Shown: positions 1 through 8,866, numbered from the stretch's first letter. The stretch: 64,000 nt of DNA from an uncultured Clostridia bacterium (GCA_947625905.1 CANQQJ010000006.1:41200-105199); one strand, 5' to 3'. Notes: generated by a model from the sequence alone, not told the origin. Numbers and translations: made by a program.

Positions 1-28
1 CATATGACTACGAAGCAAGAACATTCTT

Positions 29-287
29 GTGGATGCAGGTTGTGATGACGGAGCGGGATTTGAAATGTCACTGTTTAAAAAGCCGATAGCCGTATTAAAA
101 GAATACGGACTTTCTCCAAATGATATTACCGATGTTATCATTACACATTCGCACCACGACCATATAGAAGCTGTCAAATATTATGAAAATGTCGTTTATA
201 CACATCCAAAGAAACGAATATGCCGCGGCAAAACGGTATATTCCCGCAAGCTTTACTGTTCATTTGATCAATGACACATTTTCATGA
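29..287 (+). pseudogene. Metallo-beta-lactamase-fold hydrolase remnant, frameshifted
   Basis: The reading frame from GTG 29 carries the metal-binding motif THSHHDH, which is typical of metallo-beta-lactamase-fold hydrolases such as lactonases and glyoxalase II relatives. A stop (tga, 5-7) lies in frame just upstream, so the N-terminus is missing or lies in another frame. The frame then runs off into an unlikely Arg/Lys/Cys-rich tail. From about position 216 a different frame reads EYAAAKRYIPASFTVHLIND and ends at tga 285-287. That continues the family pattern, so one net extra base near 212-218 has split the gene. Full-length relatives exceed 200 residues, so only a central piece remains. Its end overlaps the convergent egsA end. 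Confidence 0.7.
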
Positions 288-1611
288 GCGGCACCTCGGC
301 TATTTCATCCAAAACGCCAAGGTCCCACGCCAGGCGGGATAAAACATATTTATCCCTGATGTCCTTTGTCGCCTTGAACGTCATCGGCAAAAGCTCGGCG
401 CTTTGCCCTATTTCCTCCGCTGTTTTTGGCGCTTGTATACAGTCAAGAATTGCTTCTGTCTCATCGGGTGACGGAAGTTCATCATTTATGATACTCAGTA
501 TGCGGTCCCAATTATTTATTATAACATCCAGCCTCTCGGCGTGTTTTTTTACACTGTACTTTTGCTCTTTTTTCTCAAGCGCTATCATGCTTTCAGAGGC
601 TTTTCCGAGAAATTCGCGGAGTGCTCCGTTCCACTCGTCAATATCAAATCTTCTCACATAGTCAAGCGCTTTTTGGCGGTCGGGCGTTATTTGCTTTATT
701 TTTTCATACATCCGAACCGCTATAAGCGTTCCCACCGCGCACTGTATGCCGTGAAGCTCGACCGGTGTTCCGAATGCGGCTCCTCGCATATCCCAAATGT
801 GCGACAAGTAGTGCTCCACTCCGGATGCCGGCCGCGAAAGTCCGGCATAACTCATAGCCGCGCCGCATATCACAAGGCCTTTAAACACGGCTGCCACTGT
901 TTCGGGATCTCTCGCAAGAAGCTTTGGCGCCAGAACCACGCACTGTCTGAGCGCGGCGCGAACCGGCGCAGCTATCTCCTCGCAGTAATACTCGCCCGTT
1001 ATCAGATGCGCTATTCTCCACTCGCAGATGCTCACATATTTCGCAATCATATCTCCGAACCCGGATTTCAGCATTTTCAGCGGCGCTTGACACAGAATGT
1101 CCGTATCACCTATGATCACATCGGCGCTTTTTGACGGCAGCGAGATTTTCAATCCCTTCATGGTCATTGACGAGGTCGCCGATGCATAGCCGTCCATTGA
1201 AGGCGCTGTCGCAACTATTATATAGGGCTTCCCCGAAACGGCGCTCAGTATCTTGACTATATCGTTTATCACTCCCGAGCCGACTCCGATGACCGCGTCA
1301 CATGAATTATCAAAATTCATTACCGCAAGGCCCACGTTTTCCTCATTCGGCTCTAACATATCATTTTCAAACGAATAGGCGACGATCTCGACGCCGCTTT
1401 CCGCTAAAATATCATATACTTTTTGTCCGGCCGCTCGGTATGTGTTTTTGTCGGACAGTACAAAAACCTTTTTGGCACGATATTCTTTCAAGATATCCGG
1501 AAGTATGCCGACAGCTCCGCCTCCGACCTCAACACGGTCTATTGAGGCGGTATGATCCTTTCCGCAGGCGCACCCGTGTTTTTTTATTTGATTTAACTCC
1601 TCGAATACCAT
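268..1611 (-). CDS. egsA: sn-glycerol-1-phosphate dehydrogenase (EgsA/AraM family)
   Basis: This 447-residue cytosolic enzyme should interconvert sn-glycerol-1-phosphate and dihydroxyacetone phosphate with NAD(P). It belongs to the iron-containing alcohol dehydrogenase/dehydroquinate synthase-like superfamily. The nucleotide-binding signature GVGSGVINDIVK and the segment ATAPSMDGYAS are visible. Metal-ligand candidates include the histidines of GVEHYLSHIWDM and of TPVELHG. Length fits B. subtilis AraM, a demonstrated glycerol-1-phosphate dehydrogenase encoded in an arabinose operon. The start ATG overlaps the stop of the glycerophosphodiesterase gene by one base, so the two are translationally coupled. 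It is the last gene of the carbohydrate locus. Glycerol-1-phosphate specificity is inferred from the family. Confidence 0.87.
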   Translation of the reverse strand: MVFEELNQIKKHGCACGKDHTASIDRVEVGGGAVGILPDILKEYRAKKVFVLSDKNTYRAAGQKVYDILAESGVEIVAYSFENDMLEPNEENVGLAVMNFDNSCDAVIGVGSGVINDIVKILSAVSGKPYIIVATAPSMDGYASATSSMTMKGLKISLPSKSADVIIGDTDILCQAPLKMLKSGFGDMIAKYVSICEWRIAHLITGEYYCEEIAAPVRAALRQCVVLAPKLLARDPETVAAVFKGLVICGAAMSYAGLSRPASGVEHYLSHIWDMRGAAFGTPVELHGIQCAVGTLIAVRMYEKIKQITPDRQKALDYVRRFDIDEWNGALREFLGKASESMIALEKKEQKYSVKKHAERLDVIINNWDRILSIINDELPSPDETEAILDCIQAPKTAEEIGQSAELLPMTFKATKDIRDKYVLSRLAWDLGVLDEIAEVPLMKMCH

Positions 1612-2402
1612 TATCTCACACCCAGTTCCTTTAATATCTCATGCGCCTTTTGGGGATCATTGGCGGTCAATCCCACCGCGCCGCGTTCCACGGCAAGACG
1701 ATATATTTCGGGATCCTCGTTTGGATAATAAACCCAGGGCTCGATCCCTTTTGACGCGATCATGTCAAAATACTTTTTGTCCGCGACGATTTTTTCTTTG
1801 TCGAACAGACACATGCTGTACAAATAGCTGTACGGATCCTTTGTGAAAGAATCCCCCATGCAAGACAAGGGGAAATATCCTTCCTGACGATATTTGTGGC
1901 GGTATTTTTCCTCAACATATTCCAAAAGCTCACCGCTGAAGCTGTTGAGAATAACGTTTTCACCCATCCCGTATTGTTCGATCATGGCGATCGCATTGTC
2001 GCAACACGCAAATGCCCTATCGCCTTGCGCGGCGGGATAATCTTTGAACTCGATAATATATGTAAGGTCCCTGCGCGTTCGCGCAAGTTCCAGAAATTCG
2101 GCAAACGCAGGCACTCTTGTCCCCTTAAACTCATCAGATTTCCAGCTTCCCGCGTCAAGTTCTTTGATCTCGGCCAAGGTATGATCAAAGATAAAACCGG
2201 TGCCGTCGGTTGTTCGGTCCACCTTGTCGTCATGCATTACGATCAATTCTCCGTCTTTTGTCATATGCACATCTGTTTCGATCATGTCGATCTCAAGTCT
2301 CATCGCGGATTCGAAAGACGGTATCGTGTTTTCGGGGAAATATCTCGAGTTACCGCGGTGCGCGTCAAGCATTACCCTTTTTTTCTGTTTTTCTTTTTGC
2401 AT
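1611..2402 (-). CDS. Glycerophosphodiester phosphodiesterase
   Basis: The 263-residue protein is a GDPD-family TIM barrel that should hydrolyse glycerophosphodiesters to glycerol phosphate and an alcohol. The N-terminus has the HRGN...PENTIPSF signature, followed by IETDVHMTKDGELIVMHDD with the metal-binding acidic residues and second catalytic His. The C-terminal ERGAVGLTANDP is also typical. There is no signal peptide, so it acts inside the cell on imported material. GGAGG is well spaced before the ATG at 2402. It sits between the KduD-like gene and egsA and overlaps the latter by one base. This places glycerol-phosphate release directly before glycerol-1-phosphate oxidation, within a locus otherwise devoted to uronic sugars. 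Confidence 0.9.
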   Translation of the reverse strand: MQKEKQKKRVMLDAHRGNSRYFPENTIPSFESAMRLEIDMIETDVHMTKDGELIVMHDDKVDRTTDGTGFIFDHTLAEIKELDAGSWKSDEFKGTRVPAFAEFLELARTRRDLTYIIEFKDYPAAQGDRAFACCDNAIAMIEQYGMGENVILNSFSGELLEYVEEKYRHKYRQEGYFPLSCMGDSFTKDPYSYLYSMCLFDKEKIVADKKYFDMIASKGIEPWVYYPNEDPEIYRLAVERGAVGLTANDPQKAHEILKELGVR

Positions 2403-2460
2403 TATGTATACCTCCGTTATGGCGTAATTTATGTTCTGCTTTTTATAATGCGGTCCTTAT

Positions 2461-3219
2461 TTATCTGCCCAAGTATCCGCCGTCTACCGGAATAACGGCT
2501 CCGCTCAAATAATCAGATGCCGAGGATGCGAGAAAGACCGCTATACCCTTCATATCGTCCGGGGTTCCCCACCGTCCCATAGGTATACGCGACAGGATCT
2601 CCGTGTTTCTGTTTTTGTCCTCGATCAATTTTGTGTTCATCTCGGTCGCCATATAACCGGGCGCGATAGCGTTTACATTTATCCCCTTTGACGCCCACTC
2701 GTTCGATAAGGCCTTTGTAAGCTGAGCCACTCCGCCTTTGGCGGCAGCGTATGCCGGCACCGTGAACCCACCGAAAAAGCTGAGCATCGAGGCAAGATTT
2801 ATGATTTTACCGCCGCCGTTTTTCAGCATTTCTCTGCCCGCGAGCCTGCACAGTATAAATACCGCTTTTAAGTTTACATTTATAACATCTTCAAAATCTT
2901 TGACCAAAAAATCCTCACACTTGTTTCTGCGCTGTATGCCCGCGTTATTGACAAGAATATCAATTTTTCCGCCAAGCATATTCAGCGCTTTCCCAAATGC
3001 CGATCCTATTTCTGCATCGTTAAACAGATCACATTTAACGGCACAGCATTTATATCCTTTTTTCTTCATTTCCTCTTCCGCATCAAATACACTGTCGCTC
3101 GACGCGGCAATACAAACAAACGCGCCCGCCTCGCAAAGGCCTTCGGCTATGCCCCTGCCGAGTCCGCGGTTTCCTCCGGTAACGATTGCGGTTTTTCCGC
3201 TTAAATCAAACATACTCAT
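2461..3219 (-). CDS. kduD: KduD-like 2-dehydro-3-deoxy-D-gluconate 5-dehydrogenase (SDR)
   Basis: This 252-residue classical short-chain dehydrogenase has the cofactor motif TGGNRGLGRG, the NNAG motif (NNAGIQRR) and catalytic Ser/Tyr/Lys in SMLSFFGG and VPAYAAAKGG. The stretches INVNAIAPGYMATEMNT, RIPMGRWG and FLASSASDYLSG resemble KduD closely, the enzyme that reduces 2,5-diketo-3-deoxygluconate to KDG in pectin and glycosaminoglycan breakdown. Gluconate 5-dehydrogenase is a close alternative. In this operon it would act on the unsaturated uronic acid released by the glycuronyl hydrolase after isomerisation. No KduI isomerase, KDG kinase or KDPG aldolase gene lies in the window. Confidence 0.8.
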   Translation of the reverse strand: MSMFDLSGKTAIVTGGNRGLGRGIAEGLCEAGAFVCIAASSDSVFDAEEEMKKKGYKCCAVKCDLFNDAEIGSAFGKALNMLGGKIDILVNNAGIQRRNKCEDFLVKDFEDVINVNLKAVFILCRLAGREMLKNGGGKIINLASMLSFFGGFTVPAYAAAKGGVAQLTKALSNEWASKGINVNAIAPGYMATEMNTKLIEDKNRNTEILSRIPMGRWGTPDDMKGIAVFLASSASDYLSGAVIPVDGGYLGR

Positions 3220-3250
3220 TTCCGTATTCGCCTCCGCTTATTTAATTCCG

Positions 3251-4255
3251 TTAAAATTTGAACATGACTTTGATCGCGCCGCTGCCTTTTGTGAAAAGCA
3301 AATTAAACGCTTCATCGACCCGCTCGGGCTCCATAACATGAGTTATGAGCTTTTCATACAGCGGTTCCTTTTGCGCCAGGTCTATAGCGGCTTCAAAATC
3401 CTTTTGTCTGTACACTCTTACAAAATCAATAGAGAGTTCTTTTGCCATTCCTTTAAAAAGCGGCAGTTCAGCGGGCTTTTTATACGAGGCCACTATAACG
3501 ATCTGACCCTTTACCTTGACCACATCCAAAAGCTTATCGGCGACAGCGGCAGCGCCCGCGCAGTCATAAACTCTGTCAAACCCGTCACCGGCTGTTTTTT
3601 GCATTGTTACTGAAACCACATCGTCAACTGTCGGATCAATTACGTTAAAACCGAGTTCTCTTGCCATATTAATTCTTTTTTCATCCGTTTCGGCAAGAAG
3701 CAGTTGTCCGACGCCGCAGTTCTTCAAAGTAAGAGCGAGGCACAGACCGATGGTTCCGCACCCGAATATTAACGCGCTGTCACCGGGAGTAAATCCGGTT
3801 TCGCGCACGGTATGGACCGTTACGGCTATTGGCTCAACAAACGCGCCTGCTTTGTTTGATAAACCGTTCGGAATCGGAATAATTTGCTTCTTTGGTATCG
3901 AGACTATCTCGGCCATTCCTCCGTCTTTATCTATACCATACAGCCCGAGAGTGTTGCAGACATGACCGTTTCCGTTTCTGCAGGGAGTGCAGTTTCCGCA
4001 CGAGATAAGCGGATACGCAGTCACAGATGTCCCCGCCTTGAGTGTGTCCGTATCCTCCATGAGGACGCCCGAAAACTCATGTCCTATAGTGAGCGGCGCC
4101 TTTGCCCTGGGATGGGTCCCGGCATATATATTCAGATCTGTGCCGCAAATTCCGGCATACTCAACGCGTATTTTGGCGCATCCGTCCTCTCCGGGCGGTT
4201 CCGCACAGTCCACAATATCGACATTGTTTGCTCCTAAAAATTTAATTGCTTTCAT
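3251..4255 (-). CDS. Zinc-dependent MDR alcohol/polyol dehydrogenase
   Basis: This 334-residue medium-chain dehydrogenase is of the threonine/sorbitol dehydrogenase type. The catalytic zinc site is seen in AGICGTDL and TIGHEFSG. The structural zinc cluster is CGNCTPCRNGNGHVC, and the Rossmann motif is GCGTIGLCLAL followed by an acidic residue, consistent with NAD. The start codon overlaps the stop of the upstream 2-hydroxyacid dehydrogenase gene by one base, and its GGAGG ribosome binding site lies inside that gene's last codons. The substrate is probably a sugar acid, polyol or hexuronate-derived intermediate, but nothing in the sequence fixes it. Confidence 0.87.
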   Translation of the reverse strand: MKAIKFLGANNVDIVDCAEPPGEDGCAKIRVEYAGICGTDLNIYAGTHPRAKAPLTIGHEFSGVLMEDTDTLKAGTSVTAYPLISCGNCTPCRNGNGHVCNTLGLYGIDKDGGMAEIVSIPKKQIIPIPNGLSNKAGAFVEPIAVTVHTVRETGFTPGDSALIFGCGTIGLCLALTLKNCGVGQLLLAETDEKRINMARELGFNVIDPTVDDVVSVTMQKTAGDGFDRVYDCAGAAAVADKLLDVVKVKGQIVIVASYKKPAELPLFKGMAKELSIDFVRVYRQKDFEAAIDLAQKEPLYEKLITHVMEPERVDEAFNLLFTKGSGAIKVMFKF

Positions 4256-5229
4256 TATAAATTACCTCCAAAGTTTACGGGATAATGCACTTTCTCCCCG
4301 TTTAAAAATCTAACGGCCTCTTCGGCCGCCTTTCTTTTAAGCTCTCTCGACGACTGCTCCGAATACCACGATGTATGAGGAGTAACTATGAAATTATCAA
4401 AGGCCAGCAGCGGGTCATTCTTCCGCATAGGCTCATTTTCAACGACGTCAAGAGCCGCACCCGCAATTTCGTTGTTTTCAAGCGCCTTTAACAAAGCGGC
4501 TTCATCAATGATACCGCCGCGCGCCGTATTTATTATATAAGCTTTATTTTTCATCTTGTTAAATTCATTTGCGGAAAACATGTGATAAGTGCTCTCATCA
4601 AGCGGACAGTGTATGGAAATAATATCGGAAAGCTCAAGAAGCTCATCGAATTTAACAAATTCAATAAAATCGGAAAGCTCATGCCTTTTGTCTGTGTACT
4701 CTATATCATAAGCAATGATTTTTGACCCGAGGGACCTTGCCCTTTTTGCGAACTCGCTTCCTATCCGTCCGACTCCGCATATGCCTATCGTCGCTTCGCT
4801 GAAACGATGTATCGGGATCCCTTTTTGATAATCCCAAATTCCGCCGCGGATCAGATTTGATGATAACACGACCTTCCTCGTGAGCGCCATCATAAGTGCC
4901 AACGCTTGGTCAGCAACTTCGCGGGTCCCGTAATCGGGCACATTGCAGATCTGCACGCCAAACTCCGCGGCGTCACGCAAATTTATGTTATCGACTCCGA
5001 CCCCGTATCTGACAATGCATTTGACTTCCGGCAGTGCCTCAAATATTTTTCTGTCCATTAAAACATATTGATTCAAAAGCACCGCCGCGCCTTTACATTC
5101 GCGGATAACCTCCTTCTGTGTCTTGCAGCGGAGCCGCTTAAATTCGAATCCCGCGCTTTCAAAAACAGTCTTTTCCTCTTCTATATCAGCATGATCCAAA
5201 TCACAGATAATAACTTTTGTGTTGTTCAT
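4255..5229 (-). CDS. D-isomer-specific 2-hydroxyacid dehydrogenase
   Basis: The 324-residue protein resembles phosphoglycerate dehydrogenase and C-terminal-binding-protein-like D-2-hydroxyacid dehydrogenases. It shows RYGVGVDNINL, the nucleotide-binding GICGVGRIGSEFAKRA, the catalytic Arg region NTARGGIIDE, and the catalytic His in TPHTSWYSE. The ORF track begins at 5322, but AAAGGAG precedes the ATG at 5229 by about ten bases and the typical N-terminus begins there. It lacks the C-terminal ACT domain of biosynthetic SerA. With its sugar-operon context this favours a catabolic role, such as reducing a 2-keto acid. The substrate is unknown. Confidence 0.85.
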   Translation of the reverse strand: MNNTKVIICDLDHADIEEEKTVFESAGFEFKRLRCKTQKEVIRECKGAAVLLNQYVLMDRKIFEALPEVKCIVRYGVGVDNINLRDAAEFGVQICNVPDYGTREVADQALALMMALTRKVVLSSNLIRGGIWDYQKGIPIHRFSEATIGICGVGRIGSEFAKRARSLGSKIIAYDIEYTDKRHELSDFIEFVKFDELLELSDIISIHCPLDESTYHMFSANEFNKMKNKAYIINTARGGIIDEAALLKALENNEIAGAALDVVENEPMRKNDPLLAFDNFIVTPHTSWYSEQSSRELKRKAAEEAVRFLNGEKVHYPVNFGGNL

Positions 5230-5257
5230 TTTTAGCAGTCTCCTTTTAAATTGTTTA

Positions 5258-6328
5258 TCAACACTCAGATCCCTGAAAATCAACGTCAACAATGCCGTTT
5301 CTGTATGCCTCAATGAGCGCAAGCATCAAGCAGCCGTAAGAATGGACTTCATCCTTGCGCGGATGGACCTCTGTAAGATACGCGGCGATCGTTCCCTTGT
5401 TTTCTCCGGAGCCCGGGCATAAACAGCCCTGACATGACATATTGGTCGAATAATCATCATTGATAAAATATTTGACAAGAGCTTCAATCGCTGACTTAAA
5501 AGGCTCCCCGAACTCCTCCTTGTTCAGCAATCCGAGCCGCAGACCCGCCCCGATCCCGTATGCGATCAATCCGCTGCCCGACGATTCATCCCAGGCGCAT
5601 TCGCTTGTTATCTCCTGCCTCCAAACGCCTTTATGCGTCTGATATTTCAAAACCGCTCTCGATAATCTTATATAGATATCCTCCAGCTTTTTTCTGTACG
5701 GAGATGTTTTCGGCATTTCCTCAAGCAATGCCGCGAATCCGACGTAAGCCCAGCCGTTTCCCCTGCTCCAATGGTCGCATGAAACAAGCCTTATGTCCTC
5801 TCGGAATCCGCGTGACTGATGGAGGAGCCCGCATGTCTTATCCAGCAATTCTTCGCATAATTTAATTGTCTGCTCCGCGGCAAAATTCACATATCTTTCC
5901 TCGTTAAGCGCCATGCCGGCATATGTCATGAACGGAGCGACCGCATATATTGTGTCGATCCATATCCGCTCCTTTTCCGGGCGCGCGGGCATACACATTA
6001 TTCCGTTTGAGTCCGTCGGCGCCGCAAGAGTCCTTTCGGCGTGATCTCTGATATCCTCGCGGGCTTCGTCGTAAAAACCCTTATAAAACAGGTATGCCGC
6101 TCCGGCTCCGCCGATCTTATAATTCTCGAAATTATAACGCGGATGATTCTCTTTATTCGGATACTCTTTTAATATTTCTTTACATTTATTTAATAGGATA
6201 TCATTGTTTGTCGTCACGGCCGCGACAGACAGCGCGTAAATTGCAAGCAGGCCGTAATAATGTATAATTTCCGAATGTGTGTTCTCATATCTTTCAAACA
6301 GCTTTTCCGCCAATTCGATCGTGTTCAT
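5258..6328 (-). CDS. Unsaturated glycuronyl hydrolase, GH88/GH105-like
   Basis: About 356 residues form the (alpha/alpha)6-barrel type of YteR/YesR enzymes, which hydrolyse 4,5-unsaturated uronic acids from the non-reducing end of oligosaccharides made by polysaccharide lyases. Family-like segments are WIDTIYAVAPFMTYAG, DHWSRGNGWAYVGFAALLE and DESSGSGLIAYGI. There is no signal peptide, so it works on imported oligosaccharides. The start was moved to ATG 6328, seven bases after a GGGGG ribosome binding site. It links the extracellular lyase and ABC importer with the KduD-like enzyme. Whether it prefers rhamnogalacturonan or glycosaminoglycan fragments cannot be told by eye. Confidence 0.85.
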   Translation of the reverse strand: MNTIELAEKLFERYENTHSEIIHYYGLLAIYALSVAAVTTNNDILLNKCKEILKEYPNKENHPRYNFENYKIGGAGAAYLFYKGFYDEAREDIRDHAERTLAAPTDSNGIMCMPARPEKERIWIDTIYAVAPFMTYAGMALNEERYVNFAAEQTIKLCEELLDKTCGLLHQSRGFREDIRLVSCDHWSRGNGWAYVGFAALLEEMPKTSPYRKKLEDIYIRLSRAVLKYQTHKGVWRQEITSECAWDESSGSGLIAYGIGAGLRLGLLNKEEFGEPFKSAIEALVKYFINDDYSTNMSCQGCLCPGSGENKGTIAAYLTEVHPRKDEVHSYGCLMLALIEAYRNGIVDVDFQGSEC

Positions 6329-6383
6329 CGCATAACCCCCATTATTTTTCACTCATAAAACAAGCCTCAAATTTTTTGAAAGC

Positions 6384-7091
6384 TCAGCCGCCGTATTTGC
6401 TGAAGCTTTCAAAGTCAACCGAGTGAAGCTGGATATTTTCGCTCAGACCCGCGACAAAAAGTATGACTTCCACGACATCCTCGGCCTGCATAAGCTTTGT
6501 TCTGTCAACCTTTCGCGTTCCCCAGAACGCGGTGTCAGCACCGCCGGGGTTTATTGTCGACACATGTATTCCCTTCGGGGCAAGCTGAAGCAGCAGGCCT
6601 TCCGATAATTTATTCACAGCCGCCTTTGCCATGCAGTATATGGGCGCGTTCGCGTTTGTGTTCCTGGCCGCCATGCTTCCGATGTTTATTATCTTTGAAG
6701 GGTTGGCCGCATACTCGGAAAAATGCTTGCTCATCAGAAATGCGCCCTTTACATTCACATCCATCATGATGTCATAATCCCGAGCCGACGCGCTGTCGTA
6801 CTTTGTTGGGATCGAAAGTCCCGCGAGGTTGATCAACAGGTCAAGTTTCCCGAGCGCGGCGGCCTTTTTTATAAATGCTTCAACCTCTTGTTCGGATGTA
6901 ACATCGACCACTTCCGAGATGAGCTTGCAGTCAAAATCTTTTTTCAGCTTCTCGGTTTGTTCCGTCAAGCTCTTTTTGTCATTTGAGCATATTGCAAGAT
7001 TTGCGCCGCCGCCTGCAAATTTTTCGCACAGAAGCTTTCCCATGCCGCCGCTGGCGCCCGTTATTACAATGTTTTTACCCGTAAAATTCAT
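6384..7091 (-). CDS. SDR-family oxidoreductase
   Basis: This 235-residue classical short-chain dehydrogenase has the cofactor motif TGASGGMGK near the N-terminus. The NNAG position reads INLAG, and the catalytic Tyr/Lys lie in YCMAKAAVNKLS with an upstream Ser in INIGSMAAR. Start ATG 7091 follows GGGAGA at normal spacing; the longer track version adds seven unlikely residues. It is clearly distinct from the KduD-like SDR of the same operon, so the locus has two SDRs with different substrates. It probably oxidises or reduces a sugar-acid intermediate; the sequence does not reveal which. Confidence 0.83.
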   Translation of the reverse strand: MNFTGKNIVITGASGGMGKLLCEKFAGGGANLAICSNDKKSLTEQTEKLKKDFDCKLISEVVDVTSEQEVEAFIKKAAALGKLDLLINLAGLSIPTKYDSASARDYDIMMDVNVKGAFLMSKHFSEYAANPSKIINIGSMAARNTNANAPIYCMAKAAVNKLSEGLLLQLAPKGIHVSTINPGGADTAFWGTRKVDRTKLMQAEDVVEVILFVAGLSENIQLHSVDFESFSKYGG

Positions 7092-7172
7092 TTTTCTCTC
7101 CCATCGGCACAAAATACGTCGGTCCGCAGCCCGTGCCGCGGCATAATTTGCAGACCTTGTTTAAAGCTCGTT

Positions 7173-7859
7173 TTAAAAATACCCGCCGTTCTTTACAACG
7201 TCGATCGCTTTCATTCCGTCGTTTACCATATCCTTAATATGCACTTCGTTTTTGAGTATTTGTTCCGCCTCGCATAAAACATCATATGCCATATCGCGCG
7301 GCACAACAATACATCCGTCAATATCGCAGCATATTATATCTCCGGGATCGATATGCGTGTTTCCGATCATGATAGGTTTTTGGTAGTTTATCATTCTGAA
7401 TCTTCCGAGCATTCCGTTTGAACTTCTGTATCTGCAAAACACCGGAAAATTCTGTTCCAGCACCTTATCTGTATCTCTGACGCCGCCGTCCACAACCGCT
7501 CCGCGGCAGCCCCTTCTTTTGGCCGCCATCGTCATTATCTCGCCCCACTGAGCAGATTCGTCGTCGCCGCTTGTGTCCCATACGCATATGCTGTTTTTGG
7601 TAATGCTCTCCAGCATCATCGCCCGCTGCTCCATTTCATCCGCAACGTCCAAGTTTTTTGAGCCCTTGATCGTAAAAGCGATACCGCAGGCCTTCATTCC
7701 GTCTTTGATCGGCACGATCGTGTTTGGCAGCGTTTGGTACAAAAGCCCTTTTGCTCTCAAAACATCGTTTATCATCGGCGTCGTTACCGACTCGTATCTC
7801 TCGCAAATTTCATCATCGGAAATCGGCAGTTTTTTTATTTTTGAAATTACTTTTCCCAT
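7173..7859 (-). CDS. RraA-like aldolase/decarboxylase family protein
   Basis: The 228-residue protein resembles RraA and 4-hydroxy-4-methyl-2-oxoglutarate aldolase. TTPMINDVL near the N-terminus and the metal/substrate-binding stretch GAVVDGGVRDTD are characteristic, as is the later IDPGDIICCDIDGCIVVP. True RNase E regulation is unlikely in a Clostridia. In sugar-acid operons these proteins are thought to perform retro-aldol or decarboxylation steps on keto acids. AGAGGTG lies six or seven bases before ATG 7859, so that start is preferred over the track start. It is encoded between the importer genes and the first SDR. Confidence 0.82.
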   Translation of the reverse strand: MGKVISKIKKLPISDDEICERYESVTTPMINDVLRAKGLLYQTLPNTIVPIKDGMKACGIAFTIKGSKNLDVADEMEQRAMMLESITKNSICVWDTSGDDESAQWGEIMTMAAKRRGCRGAVVDGGVRDTDKVLEQNFPVFCRYRSSNGMLGRFRMINYQKPIMIGNTHIDPGDIICCDIDGCIVVPRDMAYDVLCEAEQILKNEVHIKDMVNDGMKAIDVVKNGGYF

Positions 7860-7933
7860 CAATATCACCTCTAATAGTTATAGCAGAGTTTTATTCGATT
7901 CATCACCGAAACACTTATGTTATACCGCGCTTA

Positions 7934-8866
7934 TCATCCTTTAATAGAGCCTATCATCACGCCCTGAACAAAGTACTTTTGCACAAACGGATAAATAATG
8001 AGAACCGGCACGACAGAAACGATTATAAGCGAATATTTAAGCAGTTCGGACAGTCCTTCCTTTGCGGCGGCCAGTTCGGAATCATAAACCATATTCGCGC
8101 TTATTTTGTTTGAAACCAAAATATCCTTCAAAACAATTTGCAGCGGATAAAGGTTTTCGTTTCTCAAATAAATCAAAGCGTGGAAGTACATATTCCAGTA
8201 ACTGATAGCGTAGTACAAAGTAATGACCGCTATTACCGGCTTTGAAAGCGGTATGACAAATTTAGTGAAAAACTTAAAATCGCCGCATCCGTCGACCTGC
8301 GCCGCTTCCATCAATTCTCTCGGGATGTTTGACTTTATAAAGGTACACACAACGATCATATTGTATACCGAGATCGCGTTAGGTATAATTATCGCCCAGA
8401 CAGTATCCAGCATATGCAGATTGGAAACCAAAAGATATGTCGGTATCAGTCCGCCCGTAAAGATCATGGTGAACGTAAACAGAAGCATTATGCCTTTGCC
8501 GCCCGGCAGATCCTTTCTGGATAAAGGGTACGCGGCGCACAGCGTCAGCACAACATTGATAAATGTTCCGACTACCATGTAAAACAGTGAATTCAAATAT
8601 GAACGGACAATGAGCTTATGTTGAAAAACCGCCTTATATCCCTCAAGGTTAAATTCAACGGGCCACAACAGCACTTTACCGGAGATAACCGCGTTCGGCG
8701 ACGAAAACGATGCGGCGACAACATATATCAGAGGGATCCCTATAATAATCACCGCAAAGACAAGCATCAGGTTAATAACTGTATAAAATACCCGGTCTTC
8801 AAACGCATCATTCATTTTTTTCTTATGTTTCGCGTTCTTGAATATCTTTTTTTCACTTCTTACCAT
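7934..8866 (-). CDS. ABC sugar transporter permease, YtcP/LplC type
   Basis: This 310-residue inner-membrane protein has about six hydrophobic segments, beginning with INLMLVFAVIIIGIPLIYVV. The cytoplasmic EAA loop is ELMEAAQVDGCGDFKFFTKF, which contacts the transport ATPase. The C-terminus FVQKYFVQGVMIGSIKG is typical of the YtcP/LplC oligosaccharide permeases paired with LplB-type partners. Its start overlaps the end of the other permease gene by seven bases. No ATPase is encoded in the window, so a shared MsmX-like ATPase is expected elsewhere. Confidence 0.92.
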   Translation of the reverse strand: MVRSEKKIFKNAKHKKKMNDAFEDRVFYTVINLMLVFAVIIIGIPLIYVVAASFSSPNAVISGKVLLWPVEFNLEGYKAVFQHKLIVRSYLNSLFYMVVGTFINVVLTLCAAYPLSRKDLPGGKGIMLLFTFTMIFTGGLIPTYLLVSNLHMLDTVWAIIIPNAISVYNMIVVCTFIKSNIPRELMEAAQVDGCGDFKFFTKFVIPLSKPVIAVITLYYAISYWNMYFHALIYLRNENLYPLQIVLKDILVSNKISANMVYDSELAAAKEGLSELLKYSLIIVSVVPVLIIYPFVQKYFVQGVMIGSIKG

